Part shown: positions 22,901 to 35,724 of the stretch, piece by piece
How the letters are laid out: each line of letters opens with the position of its first letter
Numbering within the stretch: the stretch's first letter is position 1
Assembly (NCBI GenBank): GCA_958295665.1
Contig: OY282558.1
Span: forward strand, 113,946,838-114,010,837
Direction of reading: 5' to 3'
Length of the DNA: 64,000 bases
DNA from: Tipula vernalis
Taxonomy: Eukaryota > Arthropoda > Insecta > Diptera > Tipulidae
Made by a program: the position numbers and the translations under genes
The notes under the pieces: model-generated
The model's database searches: none
The model's input: the letters and a program-made list of their open reading frames with translations, nothing else
What the model was told of the DNA's origin: nothing

Positions 22901-25900
22901 TTGGCCAAAGATTTCTTCGACACATAATTTGATTGATCGACTACCGGCCTGGCGGTTGACGAGGACGCCGATGCCACATTATTAAACGGACTCTCAACCG
23001 GCTTAGTAATATGCTGCGGCGTATTCGTCAAATACAAATCAGATTTCTTATCGAAAAAGGTCGAAATGTTTGTAGTAGGTTGTGGTCCTACCACTCGACT
23101 AGTCGATGACGAAGACGACGAAGATGATCGGCTTTGGTCTTGATGATATGCCCCGATACCGTGTTTCGAGAAATTCGGATGAAAATCTACTTTGAGCGCA
23201 GAATTCGATGGCATTATCTTTAGGTCGTCTCCGGTCGAGTCGGCCTTAGTCTTAATTGTTTTGACCGAGAGATCAAGCGGTGACGAAAGATCTTTTTTGG
23301 TTGTCGATGATACAACCGAGCTGCTCATACTTTTTGTTTGTGCCGGTGGTGGAGCTGGAGGTACAACTTGTGGCTGGAGTTGCTGTGCTGGCATTTGGGA
23401 TTGGTGTTGCTGGATCATCGATGGATTTGTCGGATACATTTCACTATACTTCATCCCGCTGCGAGATGTCACCGTTTCAGATGGACGAGGTCGATCAATT
23501 TTCACTGGTTGTGGTGGTGGTGGTTGCTGTGCTTGTGGCGGATAACCGCGTCCCTTTATAAAAGGATCGATCGGAGGTGGACCTTGGCTAACAACTGCCG
23601 AGGGTCTTGAATAATTATCATGAACCATCATTTGTGATTGTGATGCAACGTGCCCAGTTAGCTTCGGTGGATATTTATTTGATTGCGATGGATGGATTTG
23701 CGATCCAGCACGTTGATGTGGCGGATGTCCAGATTGATAGTATACTTTATTTAAATTAGCATCCATACTGCTGCTTCGCAACGCACCCGAACCTTGGGGA
23801 TACTGATGATGGTAACTATGATTCAATTTTTCATCAGATACCCTTATACTGACGTCTGGATGTAATGCCTTGTTATAAAAGTTTATGTCGACGCTAGAGT
23901 GTCGTGTTTCTGGATATGCCGTGTGTTGCCCATATCGACCGCTATCTACAGCTCGTGTTAAATTCGTTTCGTCCATATTGTGATTCGAATGGTTCGCGTT
24001 TAATGTACCAGTAGATGCAAATTTCGGATGGCATTTTAAATTCGTTTCTGATTTCTTGCGTGCCGCCGTTAAATCGACATAGTCTACTTGATGATGCTTT
24101 AATTGTGGCGGTGGATAATTATCATATTTTGTAGGAACCGTAATACCCGATGCGTTACTACTATTTGGTGAAACCGAATATCCGGCGAATGGTGAATTCG
24201 ACATTTTTGGACTCGGGACATTCGAATGCGGACTGGGCGTTGATTTGTACGAATTTCCAGGGCTAGGAATATTATGATGGTGCGTAGGTGATGGTTGATG
24301 AATGATAGGACTGCGAGATGTATCCACTTTAGAGATGGATGAGTTAGGCCAATTTTGCGGAGGATTCATCAATCCAGTTGATTGCGATTTATTTTGTACT
24401 TGGGATGAATGATGGAGGTAGGGGCTGTGTTGAGGATTTGTTTGTCCGGATTTTGAATACTGATTGGCAATATTTGATGGAATTACGTTGGATTGGGGCT
24501 GGGGCTGGGGTTGGGGTTGTGGTTGCGTATATTGTGAATGACCATAATATTTTTGCTGGTTATACGTCTGCTGTGCAGCTTGTGCCGATTTATAATCTTG
24601 TTGGTAATAGCGCTCTGGTGGAGCCGACGGTGTTGGTTGCTGCTGTTGCTTAACCGGTAACTGTTGCGGCGATTTACTATAATAATGCGCATAATGCTTC
24701 CTATAATATTCCTCCTCCTGCTGCTTTCGTTCATGATCCATTCGATTAATTTGTTCTCGCTCGTACTGCTGTGGAGACATGGATGAGGGATAATCACGCC
24801 CACTATTCTGAGGCTGAGGATTGGCCCTCTGGGGCTGGGGAATAGCCCGCTGCGACACATTATTTATATATGGATACTTATGGATTACATGGGCAGTCGG
24901 TTCACAATCATATTGTGACGACGACGACGATGTTGGTGGTTGTGACTGAGGTGGCGGCTTTTGAACTATATTCTGTTGCTGCTGGTGTGCTTGCTGTTGT
25001 TCTGGATAAAATTTAGTTTGTATTTTAGGCGCCGAAAAATCGGGTGCTTTTACATATAGATTAGGATATGGGGGTGCTTGATTCGGAGTACCTCCCAATG
25101 GTGAATGTCTTGTATCAATTGGTTTCTTTAATTGGAGATCGCTAATATAATTGTACTTCTTACTGATTTCCGCAAAATTAGTTTGATTCACCACCGGCCG
25201 ATCAGGTTTATATGCACCAGGGCTCGAGGATGTTGATCCAATTTTAGAAAAATCTGGGTTTGCGATTTGCAAATCATTCGACTTGTTATTATTGTTGACG
25301 ATCAGTTTACTAAAATCTGGTTTTTTCATTTTAACGAGAGATGGCGATGACGAAGCCGATGAAGTTTGTATGGTTTTCGAAAAATCTGGATTATTTACAT
25401 AAAGTGAATTGATCGGTTGTTGTTGTTGTTGTTGATGATGATGATGTTGTTGCTGTTGTTGTTGCTGATAGTGCTGCTGTTGTTGCTGATGATGATAGTG
25501 GTGATAAGCCGCTTGCTGTTGTTGATAGCTCATGTGATTCTCACTCATCGTATTGGAATGTTGAATTTTTGATTTCATCTCATTATGGTGATTATTATTA
25601 TCACTTCCATTACTACTATTTTGTCGTAAAATTATCGATTTTGTAATTGTCTTATCTAAATCTATTGATAATTTTGTAGTCTCAATATGATCACAGTTAA
25701 TACTACCATTATTACTATTTAAATTGTTACTATTACTAATACTACTGCTACTACTACTATTATTATAGTCATTTGAATATAGTAAAATATCACTTTTATT
25801 ATTGTTACTACTACTATTCTTATTATCATGATGATCATCAGTCCTTTGTGTATTATTGTGATCCAATTTATTATTGCCTTCGTTATTATTCATCCCATTA

Positions 25901-26256
25901 CTATCACAATTCATTCCTTGAACCCTTGTATTATTTACAATAATTCCGATCTCCCTTAGTTGATCACCGCCTCCTTTAAAATCGCTCGAATTCATCGCTA
26001 TGCTCTCATTTTTATGATGATCACGATGCAGATGAAACGATGAATGATGCTCGCTGGTTTCATTATGTATAACACTATTGCTACCAACACTACTACTCCT
26101 AGATGGAGGTGGAGGTAGCGATAACGGCAACGATTGTAACGAAGATGATACTGGTGGCATTAATTCTTGTTCTTGGTAGTGCTGCTGGAGTTGCTGCTGC
26201 TGCTGTTGTTGTTGTTGTTGTATACGATGTTCATGTTGCTGTGCTACAGGATCCAT
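16905..26256 (-). CDS. BCOR: BCOR-like corepressor, PRC1.1 scaffold (5 coding exons)
   Basis: Five exons (26256-19612, 19550-18345, 18272-18014, 17946-17198, 17108-16905) join in frame across GT-AG introns of 61, 72, 67 and 89 bp into about 3020 residues. The start is the first ATG after an in-frame TAA; GENE start [10 protein letters not shown]. Residues 1-2500 are disordered: poly-Q near 13-35, N/S runs, four PDFS motifs (290, 313, 334, 405), PLDLS at 993-997 (CtBP-binding type) and basic patches near 1670 and 1810 that may be nuclear signals. Ankyrin repeats lie at about 2604-2710 ([57 protein letters not shown]). The C-terminus from about 2905 ([24 protein letters not shown], ending SVRTLLGV) fits the PUFD domain, which in BCOR binds PCGF1. 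BCOR scaffolds the nuclear PRC1.1 complex that ubiquitinates H2A. The ankyrin and PUFD match is strong; the CtBP contact is inference. Confidence 0.93.
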
Positions 26257-26297
26257 CGTTGTTGAAATGATCAAATTGTTTTCCAATTAATATTTTC
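26257..26297 (-). other. 5'UTR start of BCOR exon 2 with splice acceptor
   Basis: On the minus strand TTTATTTTCAG ends at 26298 and is followed by GAAAATATTAATTGG. An in-frame TAA in this leader shows that coding cannot begin upstream, so the first exon or exons are non-coding and lie at higher coordinates. Confidence 0.7.
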
Positions 26298-28849
26298 CTG
26301 AAAATAAACGAAAATACAAATTTAAATTACTACCTTTAAATGGGTGTTGTATAAAGTTATTTAGCCCAAAATTCAAAAAACAATTTCTTCAACTTTTCTT
26401 CGCATTTGGCAAAGTGGGCTTAGAAATGCGAAAAAATTGAGCCTGTCCATTGACAAACAGATTCGGTCAGAGATTCTCATTCAAATAGAGCATTGTATTA
26501 TCTCATGATTTAAAACCAAACCCACACACGAGTGATGATGATGATGGTTGCGAATAGTGTCGCCATCAATTGTACAATGAGCCGAATGAAATACGCATGA
26601 TACGCCTCCAATTATTTGGCGCCTTTTGCATGCCGTGCCTACAAAAGCTCCTTTCTAAAAGGATAATAACTCTTCTCTTTGTTGCTATGATTACAAAAAT
26701 ACTCGGGGAAAAAATAAAAACAAAAATAATTACTCACACACCCTCTTTCGCCATTATATTCTTCACTGCTCCAGCCAAAATTTACATCCATACACACATT
26801 AGCATTTCCATTTTGATGAAACAGTGAAAATTATTTCATTTTTCAAACATTTTCTAGGTCAGTTTTTCATTTTAATATTGTTTTTTGTGGGGATAAGGAG
26901 TGAAATGTAGGATAGACATCACCATAGAAAATATTTCCGAGTGATGAGAGTAATATCTACATATATTGTGGTGGATGAGAGTTTTTTTGGTTTTCATTTT
27001 CATTTCAATTTATTTTTCAAAATTAATTTTTGTTGTTTTTGTCATGTCGGCAAAAATTAAAATAAAGCTTTATTAGTTTTTCTCCCATACATAACGTTCT
27101 CTGTTTTAAGTTCCATTAAACTGACACGTGTATTCACTGCTTGAAACGTTATTGCAAATTTTGATATTTCAAAATCCCACACGTCGACTTTAAATTAATG
27201 ACCAATTAATACCCCTAGCGAATATAAATAAATCCACCTCCAAATGAGAAATACTATTCTCATAAATGCATTTTCCGTTTATAACTCATTCATACTTATA
27301 TACACAGAGCATCTGTTTTTCTTCAGGAAAATAACAGTAAATTCTAAATGATTTATCGTTTAGTAAGTATTTAACATATCTCCACATGAAAAAATAAAAT
27401 ACAAAACACCATTGAACTTTCATTATTCATTTAAGATTACTTTCTTCTCTCATGTCGTGTGATTAATTTTTTTTTTTTTGGTACGAATGGATTCAGAATC
27501 GATTTCGATTCCAATTTTTGGTATTATTGATTTTAGGTATGTAAGTACTCAGTTTAATAAAATTGCCCAAATAATAATATAAAGAAATTCAAATAGAAAA
27601 AAACCAAGAAAAGAAAATTTACATAGGATTATTACAAAGTAAGACCATGAGAGTATCAGAGTATTAGCAACCGATAGGTAATTTTCATTATATCGCAAGA
27701 CATGAGATTACGCATTAAGTTCGTGTATTTACTTATGTATAAGATAATGTTAACTGGCATGGGTTGATATAAGATCAAATCAATAAAAAAAATCATAAAC
27801 GTTTTAATGAAGTGGAATCACACAAGCTAAAGTTACATCTGAGAAGTGTTTTTCGTAGCATAAATGAAAAATGTATTATTAATAAAGTTAAAAAGAAGTT
27901 TTAAAGAATAATTTTATGATTTGGAGAAATTCCTAAAACTTAAACCTAAAATTTCTTGAAAAAAGCAAATTTCAAAAGTTTTCCCAATTTGTTAAAACAC
28001 TTGAAACCCTTCAAAAACTGTAATTTTTTAAATTTATTTTAATTTGTGTGTTCAAATTGGAAACGTGAAACGAAGCAGTTGCAACTTATAGACAGATAAA
28101 ATTAGATATGTTGGAACCATTACATTTTTTTGCATTTGTCAGTAAACTACACAGCAAGGAACCCGTTGCTGGATAAGGTATTTTACAAAAGTGGTATTAA
28201 AATGATTGTGATTCAATCCAGAAAATTATGAATGAAAATCGAAATTCTACTCAATTCAGCAAGAGTCAACAACATTCAGACGAGATCGACACAGTTAGCA
28301 ACCCTTCTGAAGAAGACTTCGCAGGATTTCCTGACAACGTGGTCTCCAACGTGCATACGAGCAATCAATTCAGTATTTTAAGATTATGCCCAGCAATAAC
28401 TAGTAAACATCTAAACAATCTAGTTTCAAGTTCCAGTTAACAAATACAGAATTAAATTAAACGAGACTGGTGTAAGGATGTAATGCCATGAACCTAACTA
28501 GTTATCATAAAATTATAATCAATAACCAACTCCCGGAAGATAGAATATCCAATTTCACATTGAGCGGTTTATTCGAAATGTACATCGACGTTTTAAAAGC
28601 TGAATTAACTAAACTAGTCTTAACATCACTAGTGGAAATTAAAAAAACTCGATATAAGAAAGGAAAGGTATGACAATCAAGCTCTTAACCAAACTTCTTT
28701 GTATCTGTGAGGGGTACAGTGTACTTTATCAGATCATTGTTTCTGGCGGATACCAGCTGCTTTTGTTCTCTCATAAGTTAGCTTAAGCATAAGTGAATTT
28801 ATTATTTTTCATTGCAAGCAACAATTTATTTTTTAGGATAATTCGTGGT
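26298..28849. other. Probable BCOR first intron, upstream part
   Basis: AT-rich, without coding exons. Two plus-strand frames (28228-28440 and 28488-28673) are hydrophilic and could be remains of a retrotransposon ORF1, given the Jockey endonuclease remains on the same strand at 31 kb, but no motif proves it. Confidence 0.4.
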
Positions 28850-29110
28850 TCAGATGTTAAAATTAGCCTTCGAGGTGAATGTTTTATCCCAATTCATATC
28901 GTCTTCTCCAAATATTGTTTGTAACATTCTTAAGATTGTTCTGTTGTACCTTTCACATTGACCTTTAGCTCTTGGCATTGCTGTAACATTCAGAATGTGT
29001 TTGATATTATTTTCCGAACAGTATGGTTCGAATGACGTTGCAGTGTATGCAGTACCATGATCATTAATTAGTCTCGCTGGAATACCGAAATGATTAGTCC
29101 AGTCATTCAT
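28850..29110 (-). pseudogene. Integrase fragment of the minus-strand Gypsy element
   Basis: 86 codons. HFGIPARLINDHGTAYTA contains the second catalytic Asp, and NVTAMPRAKGQCERYNRTI contains the region with the catalytic Glu. These are classic Gypsy integrase core motifs. The frame ends soon after in sequence without similarity, and the zinc-binding and C-terminal parts are missing. Upstream of its first Met, sequence still reads like integrase core (ISLLNDW). Confidence 0.82.
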
Positions 29111-29219
29111 AACGATATAACTGGAGGTGTGTTCGTTGATTTTACCGGTTTAATGAGTAATTATTTTGAAAATGCTTCTATTATAACTACCATATGAGTA
29201 TGTATTGCTAATCCGATAA

Positions 29220-29797
29220 ATTGTCGTATTTCGTGCTAATCTTTAGACTTTGGAAATTCTAAATTGGCGTAGGTTTTGTTTGATCCTGGTCGTATTCCCC
29301 ATACTCCCTGAAAATTGATTTCATGGCCAAGAAGTTCAACGTTTTCTCTGAAAAACTGACACTTCTTTAATTTTAATGTTAGTCCTCGTCATTGTAATAC
29401 CTTCAATAATAGTTGCAACTTTTCCATACCTTCCTGGATGGTCGTGCTCCATATCATCGTTAACTTCTCGAACGACAGCGTTCATCATTTTTTGGCAAAC
29501 CGCTGGAGCATTTATTAAACCAAAGCCCTTCCTTAAAAACTCGAAATATCCATCTGGCGTTACGAAAACCGTACGAGATACTGAATAGGCGGATATTGAA
29601 ATCTGATCGATTATGCTGACATTTTGAAAATTTAGCGTATTGTTTTGGTTTATCAATAAAGTTCTGACCGTATTTAGAGCGTATTTAGACGTATTTAGAT
29701 ATTGGTCAGGAACGATAATCAACTCAATCTCATCGGCAACTTCATCGATTTGCCGACAATGGTGGCGGTTACCTGCAAATCCTTTGTCAAACACCAC
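29220..29797 (-). pseudogene. Reverse transcriptase fragment, Gypsy
   Basis: The motif TPDGYFEFLRKGFGLINAPAV is an RT block of the Gypsy type (substrate-binding region, usual MPFGL core changed to KGFGL). About 100 bp on, other frames read KIKEVSVFQ-like and then GVWGIRPGSNKTYANLEFPKS and HEIRQFIGLA, the connection and thumb region. The YMDD block is missing or shifted. At least two frameshifts and one stop are needed to join these parts. Confidence 0.75.
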
Positions 29798-30048
29798 CCA
29801 CCTTACTTTCTAATAATATAGAGCATTGGCTTCCCCAATCAATGAATCCCAACAGTTTCACATTACTATTCAGAATACAGTTTTGTTATAGGAACACGCA
29901 CCGTCAATTGTTATTCTACCATTGAAATATTTCAGTCCCAGAACATTCTGTTTGTCACCTCGCACGGACACGCGAACATTTTCTCAATCGATCTCCTCCC
30001 TGTAGTTTAGGGAAATTGTAAATTGAACGAATTGTACGTTCACGCAAA

Positions 30049-30362
30049 TCATACATTTCCTTTTATTTGTGTATGTAACGATGTACTAAACCGATAATCA
30101 TTCAGCCCCATAATTATAAATTTTATTACAGCTTCATCAGAAACCTTACGTTGGCCGATGGCACACATTTCGTAATAATATTCGACCCACTTTTGGCCTC
30201 GTTTGCGAATCTTTGACCATAACTTGTCGTGTAAATCCATTCGTCTGCAAATACTATCCACTTGGTAAATACACATTTTACTGAATTAAACCATAATTTA
30301 GTCGATCCTTTTAGATTATTCCCGACTGTTAACATAATAATTCGTTCATTTATTGGATTCAA
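30049..30362 (-). pseudogene. Gag-like fragment of the Gypsy element
   Basis: Two overlapping frames share one region: NPINERIIMLTVGNNLKGSTKLWFNS, then in another frame LHDKLWSKIRKRGQKWVEYYYEM and SDEAVIKFIIMGLNDYRF. The pattern of a long helix with WVEYYYEM...IIMGLN resembles the capsid region of insect Gypsy Gag proteins. A frameshift lies between them. The assignment leans on its position before the RT. Confidence 0.5.
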
Positions 30363-30829
30363 CTTTTTGAACGAATTATTCCCACCATCATTTTCATTGT
30401 TCGCTTCTTCTTATAAATGTAGAATTTCGCTTTCATAAATTTCTAACCGTCCTATCAAGGTATTTCGCTTCCCGTTATCGCTTAACCCACGCTTTTCACA
30501 TTCGCCTCGCAATTTCACAACCGAAATAAATTAAAATACTTGAATTCAAAAATATTTCCTTCTCCATTGACATACTCTAAGCTACTCCTCTTTTTAATTT
30601 TTTTCATCAACATTCTATATATTTACCCTACATTCCATTTGTTCATCGATTTTGTTTGCTGGGTATTGCAGTTTCAAAATTAATATTCTTTACAATTATT
30701 AAATAGGATTATTATAAAAAAAAAAGAACAGAGTACTTATTGAACCAAAGATATAAACCGCGAAACCTAAATCGGACAAATCATACTATTGAGAGTCCAC
30801 CACCACCAACTTTAAATTAAACAGAATTT

Positions 30830-31640
30830 CCTGGATTGATCCCATGGAGATATTCAACCAACCAACGACTACCATCCTCATCAGTGATCAACATGAATCC
30901 ACCAACAATAGCAATAACATGAGCTATGCTGATGGTTTAAATGATCACTTAGATAAGAATTTATTTCGAATCGTTTAGTTAAAACCGTTTTGAACAATTT
31001 CACATGATTACAAATTTGGCTATTAAATATCATTATGGTAAATAATAATCGAACTTGCAATACTCAACCGAACTACCGGTTAATAAAGAATTTCATTAAA
31101 ATTTTGTACTGGAACTGCAACGGAGTATCAAACAAATTCATCGAATTTAGGAAAGATGAAAATATTTCTATCGGAATATTAAGTGAAACTTGGCTAAGTA
31201 ATAATTATCGATTGCGTTATCATTCCGACTTCAATATCGATAGATTTGACCGATTTAAGGAAATTCACAAACCTTAAAGTAACTAAGGCAATTGGCATTA
31301 GCATTGACGGTCCTATAAATGAAATAAAAATTATATCGGTCTATTTTCCTGAATCCAAATCTCCTATTGTAAAATCAAATTGTCAACAAATCTTTGGATC
31401 TTCCAATAAACTACACTAAAGAATGCATACAAAAGTGATTGTACCTTAATGATTATGAGAGATGTTATCGTATATTGATCCGAACTTTGCAAAATCTATT
31501 AACACATTAAAATTATTTCGATCAGATCATTTACCGGTAAAATTTGAATTGATTCTGATGTTAAAAGGGCCAATTTCCCTCTATCCAATCTTAACATCCA
31601 GTTGAATATTTTAACTATCAAAAAAGTTTAGAAAATTTAA
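30830..31640 (+). pseudogene. Jockey-type ORF1 end and endonuclease, broken
   Basis: ORF2 begins near 31035: IKILYWNCNGVSNKFIEF followed by ISIGILSETWL (the catalytic Glu of the APE-type endonuclease) and HSDFNIDRFDR. After a stop near 31276 the sequence still reads KVTKAIGISIDGPINEIKI-ISVYFPE, and near 31500 SYIDPNFAKSINTLK then FRSDHLPVKFEL, with the SDH motif of the domain end. Upstream, MSYADGLNDHLDKNL resembles the end of a Jockey ORF1. RT is absent, so this is a truncated, old insertion. Confidence 0.72.
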
Positions 31641-32633
31641 CTAAAAGTCACAAGAAATCGACTCCGGTGGTAATCGTTGCACAAACGGTCCAATGCTAAG
31701 CGGCTGTGGGATGTTTTCTATATTAGTATGTGAATAATCAACAAACAACATAATTTTTGAAAAAATGTTCAAATTTCTATGAATATTGGAATTTATATAA
31801 ATCATTAAAGAAGGGGGTTGAGTGCGACAGCCCCCAAAATGTAAGATATCGAGGGGAATGTTTTTACTTCGGAAATTTTGGTCTTAATGTCGCCCACCAC
31901 TTCGGATTCTGATTTTATCTCTATAATGAAAGCGCAAACAGCAGATCGATTCACTTATACAGCTCACATGCTGAACTTTTAAATTTAAGTATTCGTTAAT
32001 ATTATAAACAAATCAAAAATCCTGAGCATAAAATGGTATAGTGGTGTATCAAAAAGCTTATTGTTAGTTGTGGATTTTGTGGATTAAGGAGCGACACAAC
32101 GAAAGTTGAACCTTTTCTCAAATATTAAATTGTAACCAAAATTACTCGAATCGATATATTCGAAGCCTGTTGGTTTTGTATAGAGAGACGTACGTACATT
32201 GATTGTGTCTGTATGTGTGAAACTTTTATACTTACATATATTATATTTAAATTAATGTTTTCCTATTTTGTTGTTGTTGGTTATTTGTTTATTTTATATT
32301 ATGAGCAACATAAAAGAGTCTGTTGAACTTCACTTTCTCTTTAATTATGCGGCGAAGAACACAAAACACATAACAGTGCAAAATGGAAAAATGTAGAAAA
32401 AACAAACTAACAATAAAGTGAAATGAAATGTGAAAACCTATCGATTTTTTGTGTTTTCTTTTGATATAGTTTTGCAGCCGATGAACTACAATTACAACAT
32501 ATACACATTCGTAGGCACAGTGTTTATGCAGTGATACATACACAATTTAATTGGTGTTAACTATATAACTGTGTCTTCTGGAAAATTTATTTTTGCACAT
32601 GCCAAATTTGATTAAACTAAAAAAATCTAAACT
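31641..32633. other. Non-coding stretch, nothing recognised
   Basis: No open frame of note and no repeat boundary seen. AT-rich. Confidence 0.4.
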
Positions 32634-32720
32634 GTTGAATCGTATAGGCATGTCTCAAGTGATCTTTATTCATATTTATAATGAATAAAGATCACTCGAG
32701 ACATGCATACACGATTCAAC
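32634..32720. repeat. Near-perfect 87-bp hairpin
   Basis: Arms of about 38 nt (left GTTGAATCGTATAGGCATG..., right ...CATGCATACACGATTCAAC) pair with a small internal mismatch (ATAGG against CATAC) and one A:C mismatch around an 8-nt loop TATTTATA. The length suits a microRNA precursor, but it could as well be a tiny foldback. I recognise no known microRNA. Confidence 0.75.
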
Positions 32721-34112
32721 ATTCGAACGAAAATCTCCTTTTTGTATAAATATCATAATTTAATAAAAATATAAATCTGTAATATTGTATATTATCTACC
32801 AGACAGACAGACGGTGATGTCGACAAAACATTAAATCACTTAATCATTCGAAGAAATTTATATTAAAAGAAAATGAATCCCAACGAACTCTTTAGAAAAA
32901 AAAAAAAAAAAATCATTACCATTTTTCCCACCCCCAGATTAAAGTGTATATATCTTTCACCAATCTGATTTTACATTTTTTAGCCAACTAAGTAAAATAG
33001 AAAAATTTAATATTTATAGCACACGACGAAAATCGATATAGGAAAAACCGAAAGTCATTCATTTCCTATTAACAAATTAATAATCGTACATATACATATT
33101 TACAAAACGATGTCTATTAGGTTTTGCCAAACCATCGATCATTCTAAACCCATATTTAAACATAAGTACACACATATACAGAATGTTGCGTAAATATACG
33201 TACATATACACAAAAAAAAAAAAAAAAGCTTAACATTTTCCACCCATAGATTTCGTCTCTTGCTTCATCCTTTCCACCACTATTTTATCATTCATGAAAA
33301 ATACACAAAAACAAACATAAATATAAAAATTTTCCCAAAAAAAAAAAGGAAAATCGATTTTTCATGTTTAACTTTAATTTTGTTCATGAAAATCTGTTTA
33401 TTAGGGTGGGATGAAAGTAATCGTAATCTGCAAGAGTATTAGAGAAATGGGGAATGGGATTTGCATTTTAAAGAAGTATGAATAACTATGATTGTAAGTA
33501 AAAAGGAAATAAATGACATTAATTTAATGAGAATGGGGATTTTATTGGATAAAATATCATAATCGACAGGGATCGGATAATCGATTTGTAGAAATACGTT
33601 TTTCTGCAATATTTGACATTGAAAACCGACTAACATTTTTCCCATTTCCAATATCTGCAATCTGTATCGATTCAACCCGATTTACGGTAGGTAGGGTATT
33701 TTAATAAATATTCATTTCAAATAGCCAAAAGTTTTTAGAAAAATGCTTATTATGAACTAGCTTAACGTTGAGGCTGGTTCTGATAACTCATCGAGTTGGT
33801 CTCTCCAGCAAATATTAGAAGCACCAAGGGTTCCCAATGTCGCAGGTTGGTTTGGGTTACTGCATCGGCAATTGCCATGAAGAGATTTTTCAGATATTTC
33901 GTTTGAACTGATGTAGATAACATTGTCGAAACTTATACTGTTTAGACGGGAGGCTATAAACACATTTTGGAAAAGAAATGAAATCATTGACTTAAAACGG
34001 TGTACACGTTGTAGGATATTCAACAAAAACTTGATAGGTCGTTTCATTGTCATAAACAATAATTTAGTTAATTAGCAAAAATATTTGGTTTTTACGACCG
34101 TCGAGATAAATT
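32721..34112. other. Non-coding stretch left of the Penelope element
   Basis: A 100-codon minus frame at 33757-34059 has no recognisable domain. Several poly-A runs occur (32889, 33212, 33339). Nothing else is seen. Confidence 0.35.
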
Positions 34113-34197
34113 ATATTTGTTATATGAACGGGCTTTGCGGTCATGTTAATATTATTTAAATAAAAGACGTATAATTCATCTTTATGTCCCCGACATG
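34113..34197 (-). repeat. Left inverted terminal copy (85 bp)
   Basis: Identical, in inverted orientation, to 35757-35841. Its inner edge is CATGTCGGGGAC on the minus strand, the same place where the ribozyme-like motif of the right copy ends. Confidence 0.92.
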
Positions 34198-35410
34198 TGG
34201 AGCGAAATTTCGAAGTACACTTCAATACCAAAAGTTTTGTTTTTTCAAATGCTTAATTTTTGTCTTAAGGAGGGTAACTATTTCGTGTTTCGTTCGACTG
34301 CGTACCAACAAATTTTTGGTATGCCAATGGGAAACCCTTTATCTACGGTGATAGCTGATATCATTACGCGAAGGCTCCTAGACGTAACTTTCGTTAAATT
34401 GGATTATAAGCCAAAAATTTTCTTGAAGTATGTCGATGACGTATTTGCCATTATACCGAGGGGTTCGATAAGTACAACACTACATGCTTTAAATTCTTTT
34501 CACCCCCGTTTGAAATTCACTGTTGAGATTGAATCGGAAAACCAGATTCCATATATTGACGTTATGTTAATTAGAAATTTGAATGGTACAATTTCAACAG
34601 ATTGATACAAGAAAAATGCTGCATCAAACCGGATCCAGAATTTCTACAGTCATCATCCTTTTATTCATAAATCAAATACAGCAATGAATTTTGTTAGTAG
34701 AGTGTTTAATTTAAGTTCCAGCTGTTTCCATTCTAAAAACCGAAGATTGGTCGTAGAAACCCTATTCGCAAACAATTATCTTATCGCTAAGTATTTTCAA
34801 ACACATAACAACACCGGTATTCAAAATACGAGTAATGGACATGATAACAATAGTAATGTAACCAAACGATACAAAGCGTTAACGTATTCCAAAGGTTTAT
34901 CTGAAAGAGTAGAGAGGGTCATTACCACCTATTGTCCAGATATCAAGTTGGCTTACAAACCCGCAAATGGTCTACGCAATGTCTTTACCAAACTCAAAGA
35001 TAAAATTCCGCGCGAAAAACAAACAAACGTAGTATACAGAATCCCATGCCTAGGCGCTTTGAATGATGGTTCCACTTGTCACTTATCCTATGTCGGACAA
35101 ACAAAATAGTATCTCGAGAAAAGGTTAAAAAATCATAAACGTGATTTGGAGAATGCCAATGAATATGTATCACCAAAAACGGCCCTAGTTGAGCATTGTC
35201 TCAAAGAGGGACATAAACCTGATTTCGATTCTGCGGAAGTTTTGGCCAAATCCGATCTTCTTGGCGGAGGCCTTACACATTTTGAGTGAAGATTCAATGA
35301 ACATAAAACAAGATACTGATCATATTGCGCCCGATTTTTGTGCGTTGGTTGATGACTTCAACCACACAAGTAACAGAAAAAGACGGCGTACACACACTTA
35401 CACACAATAA
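34195..35410 (+). pseudogene. Penelope RT plus GIY-YIG endonuclease, broken
   Basis: The RT finger and palm start are missing. Present are FGMPMGNPLSTVIADI (template/primer block) and FLKYVDDVFAI, the YVDD active site. A TGA at about 34603 stands where other Penelope RTs have Trp (DWYKK). The frame then continues through HPFIHKSN to TNVVYRIPC and CHLSYVGQTK, which form the GIY-YIG-type nuclease (YRIPC, SYVGQT, then KRLKNHKRD after a TAG at about 35107). A frameshift near 35245 separates LAKSDLL from EALHILSEDSMN. So there are two stops, one frameshift and 5' truncation: not functional. Confidence 0.85.
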
Positions 35411-35724
35411 ACACACACACAACAAACGACTACGGATATTTTAACTAAACAATTATATGTTTGGTAATCAGTTGGTTTTTGACACCCGATCAATTACAGG
35501 TCGGAAAATTTTTTAATATTTTAAGTGTTTTATTTACTTTTGTTTAACGGCGAAATGTGCAAAATATTTGTGGGTTTTTCGCATTTTCATTTTTTGTTTT
35601 CCGTCTTTAATGCAACTGTAAGTACAAATAATTGTGATTAATTATTTATAAAATTTTTTTTCTTATGTGTGAGTACCTTAGCTGATAAAAGAAATTTTAT
35701 ATATTTTTGTAGAAATAAACTACA

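Larger units (their letters stand above)
28850..30362 (-). mobile_element. Decayed Ty3/Gypsy element, no LTRs seen
   Basis: Read on the minus strand, Gag-like sequence (30362-30049), a possible protease region, reverse transcriptase (29797 to about 29220) and integrase (29110-28850) occur in the normal Gypsy order but with frameshifts, stops and a deletion between RT and integrase. I find no LTR pair. It is unrelated in sequence and orientation to the Gypsy element at 8.4-10.35 kb, and much older. Confidence 0.75.

Noticed and set aside
26257..26286. Extension of the BCOR start to 26286
   Set aside because: That codon is TTG, preceded by an in-frame TAA. The first ATG is at 26256.
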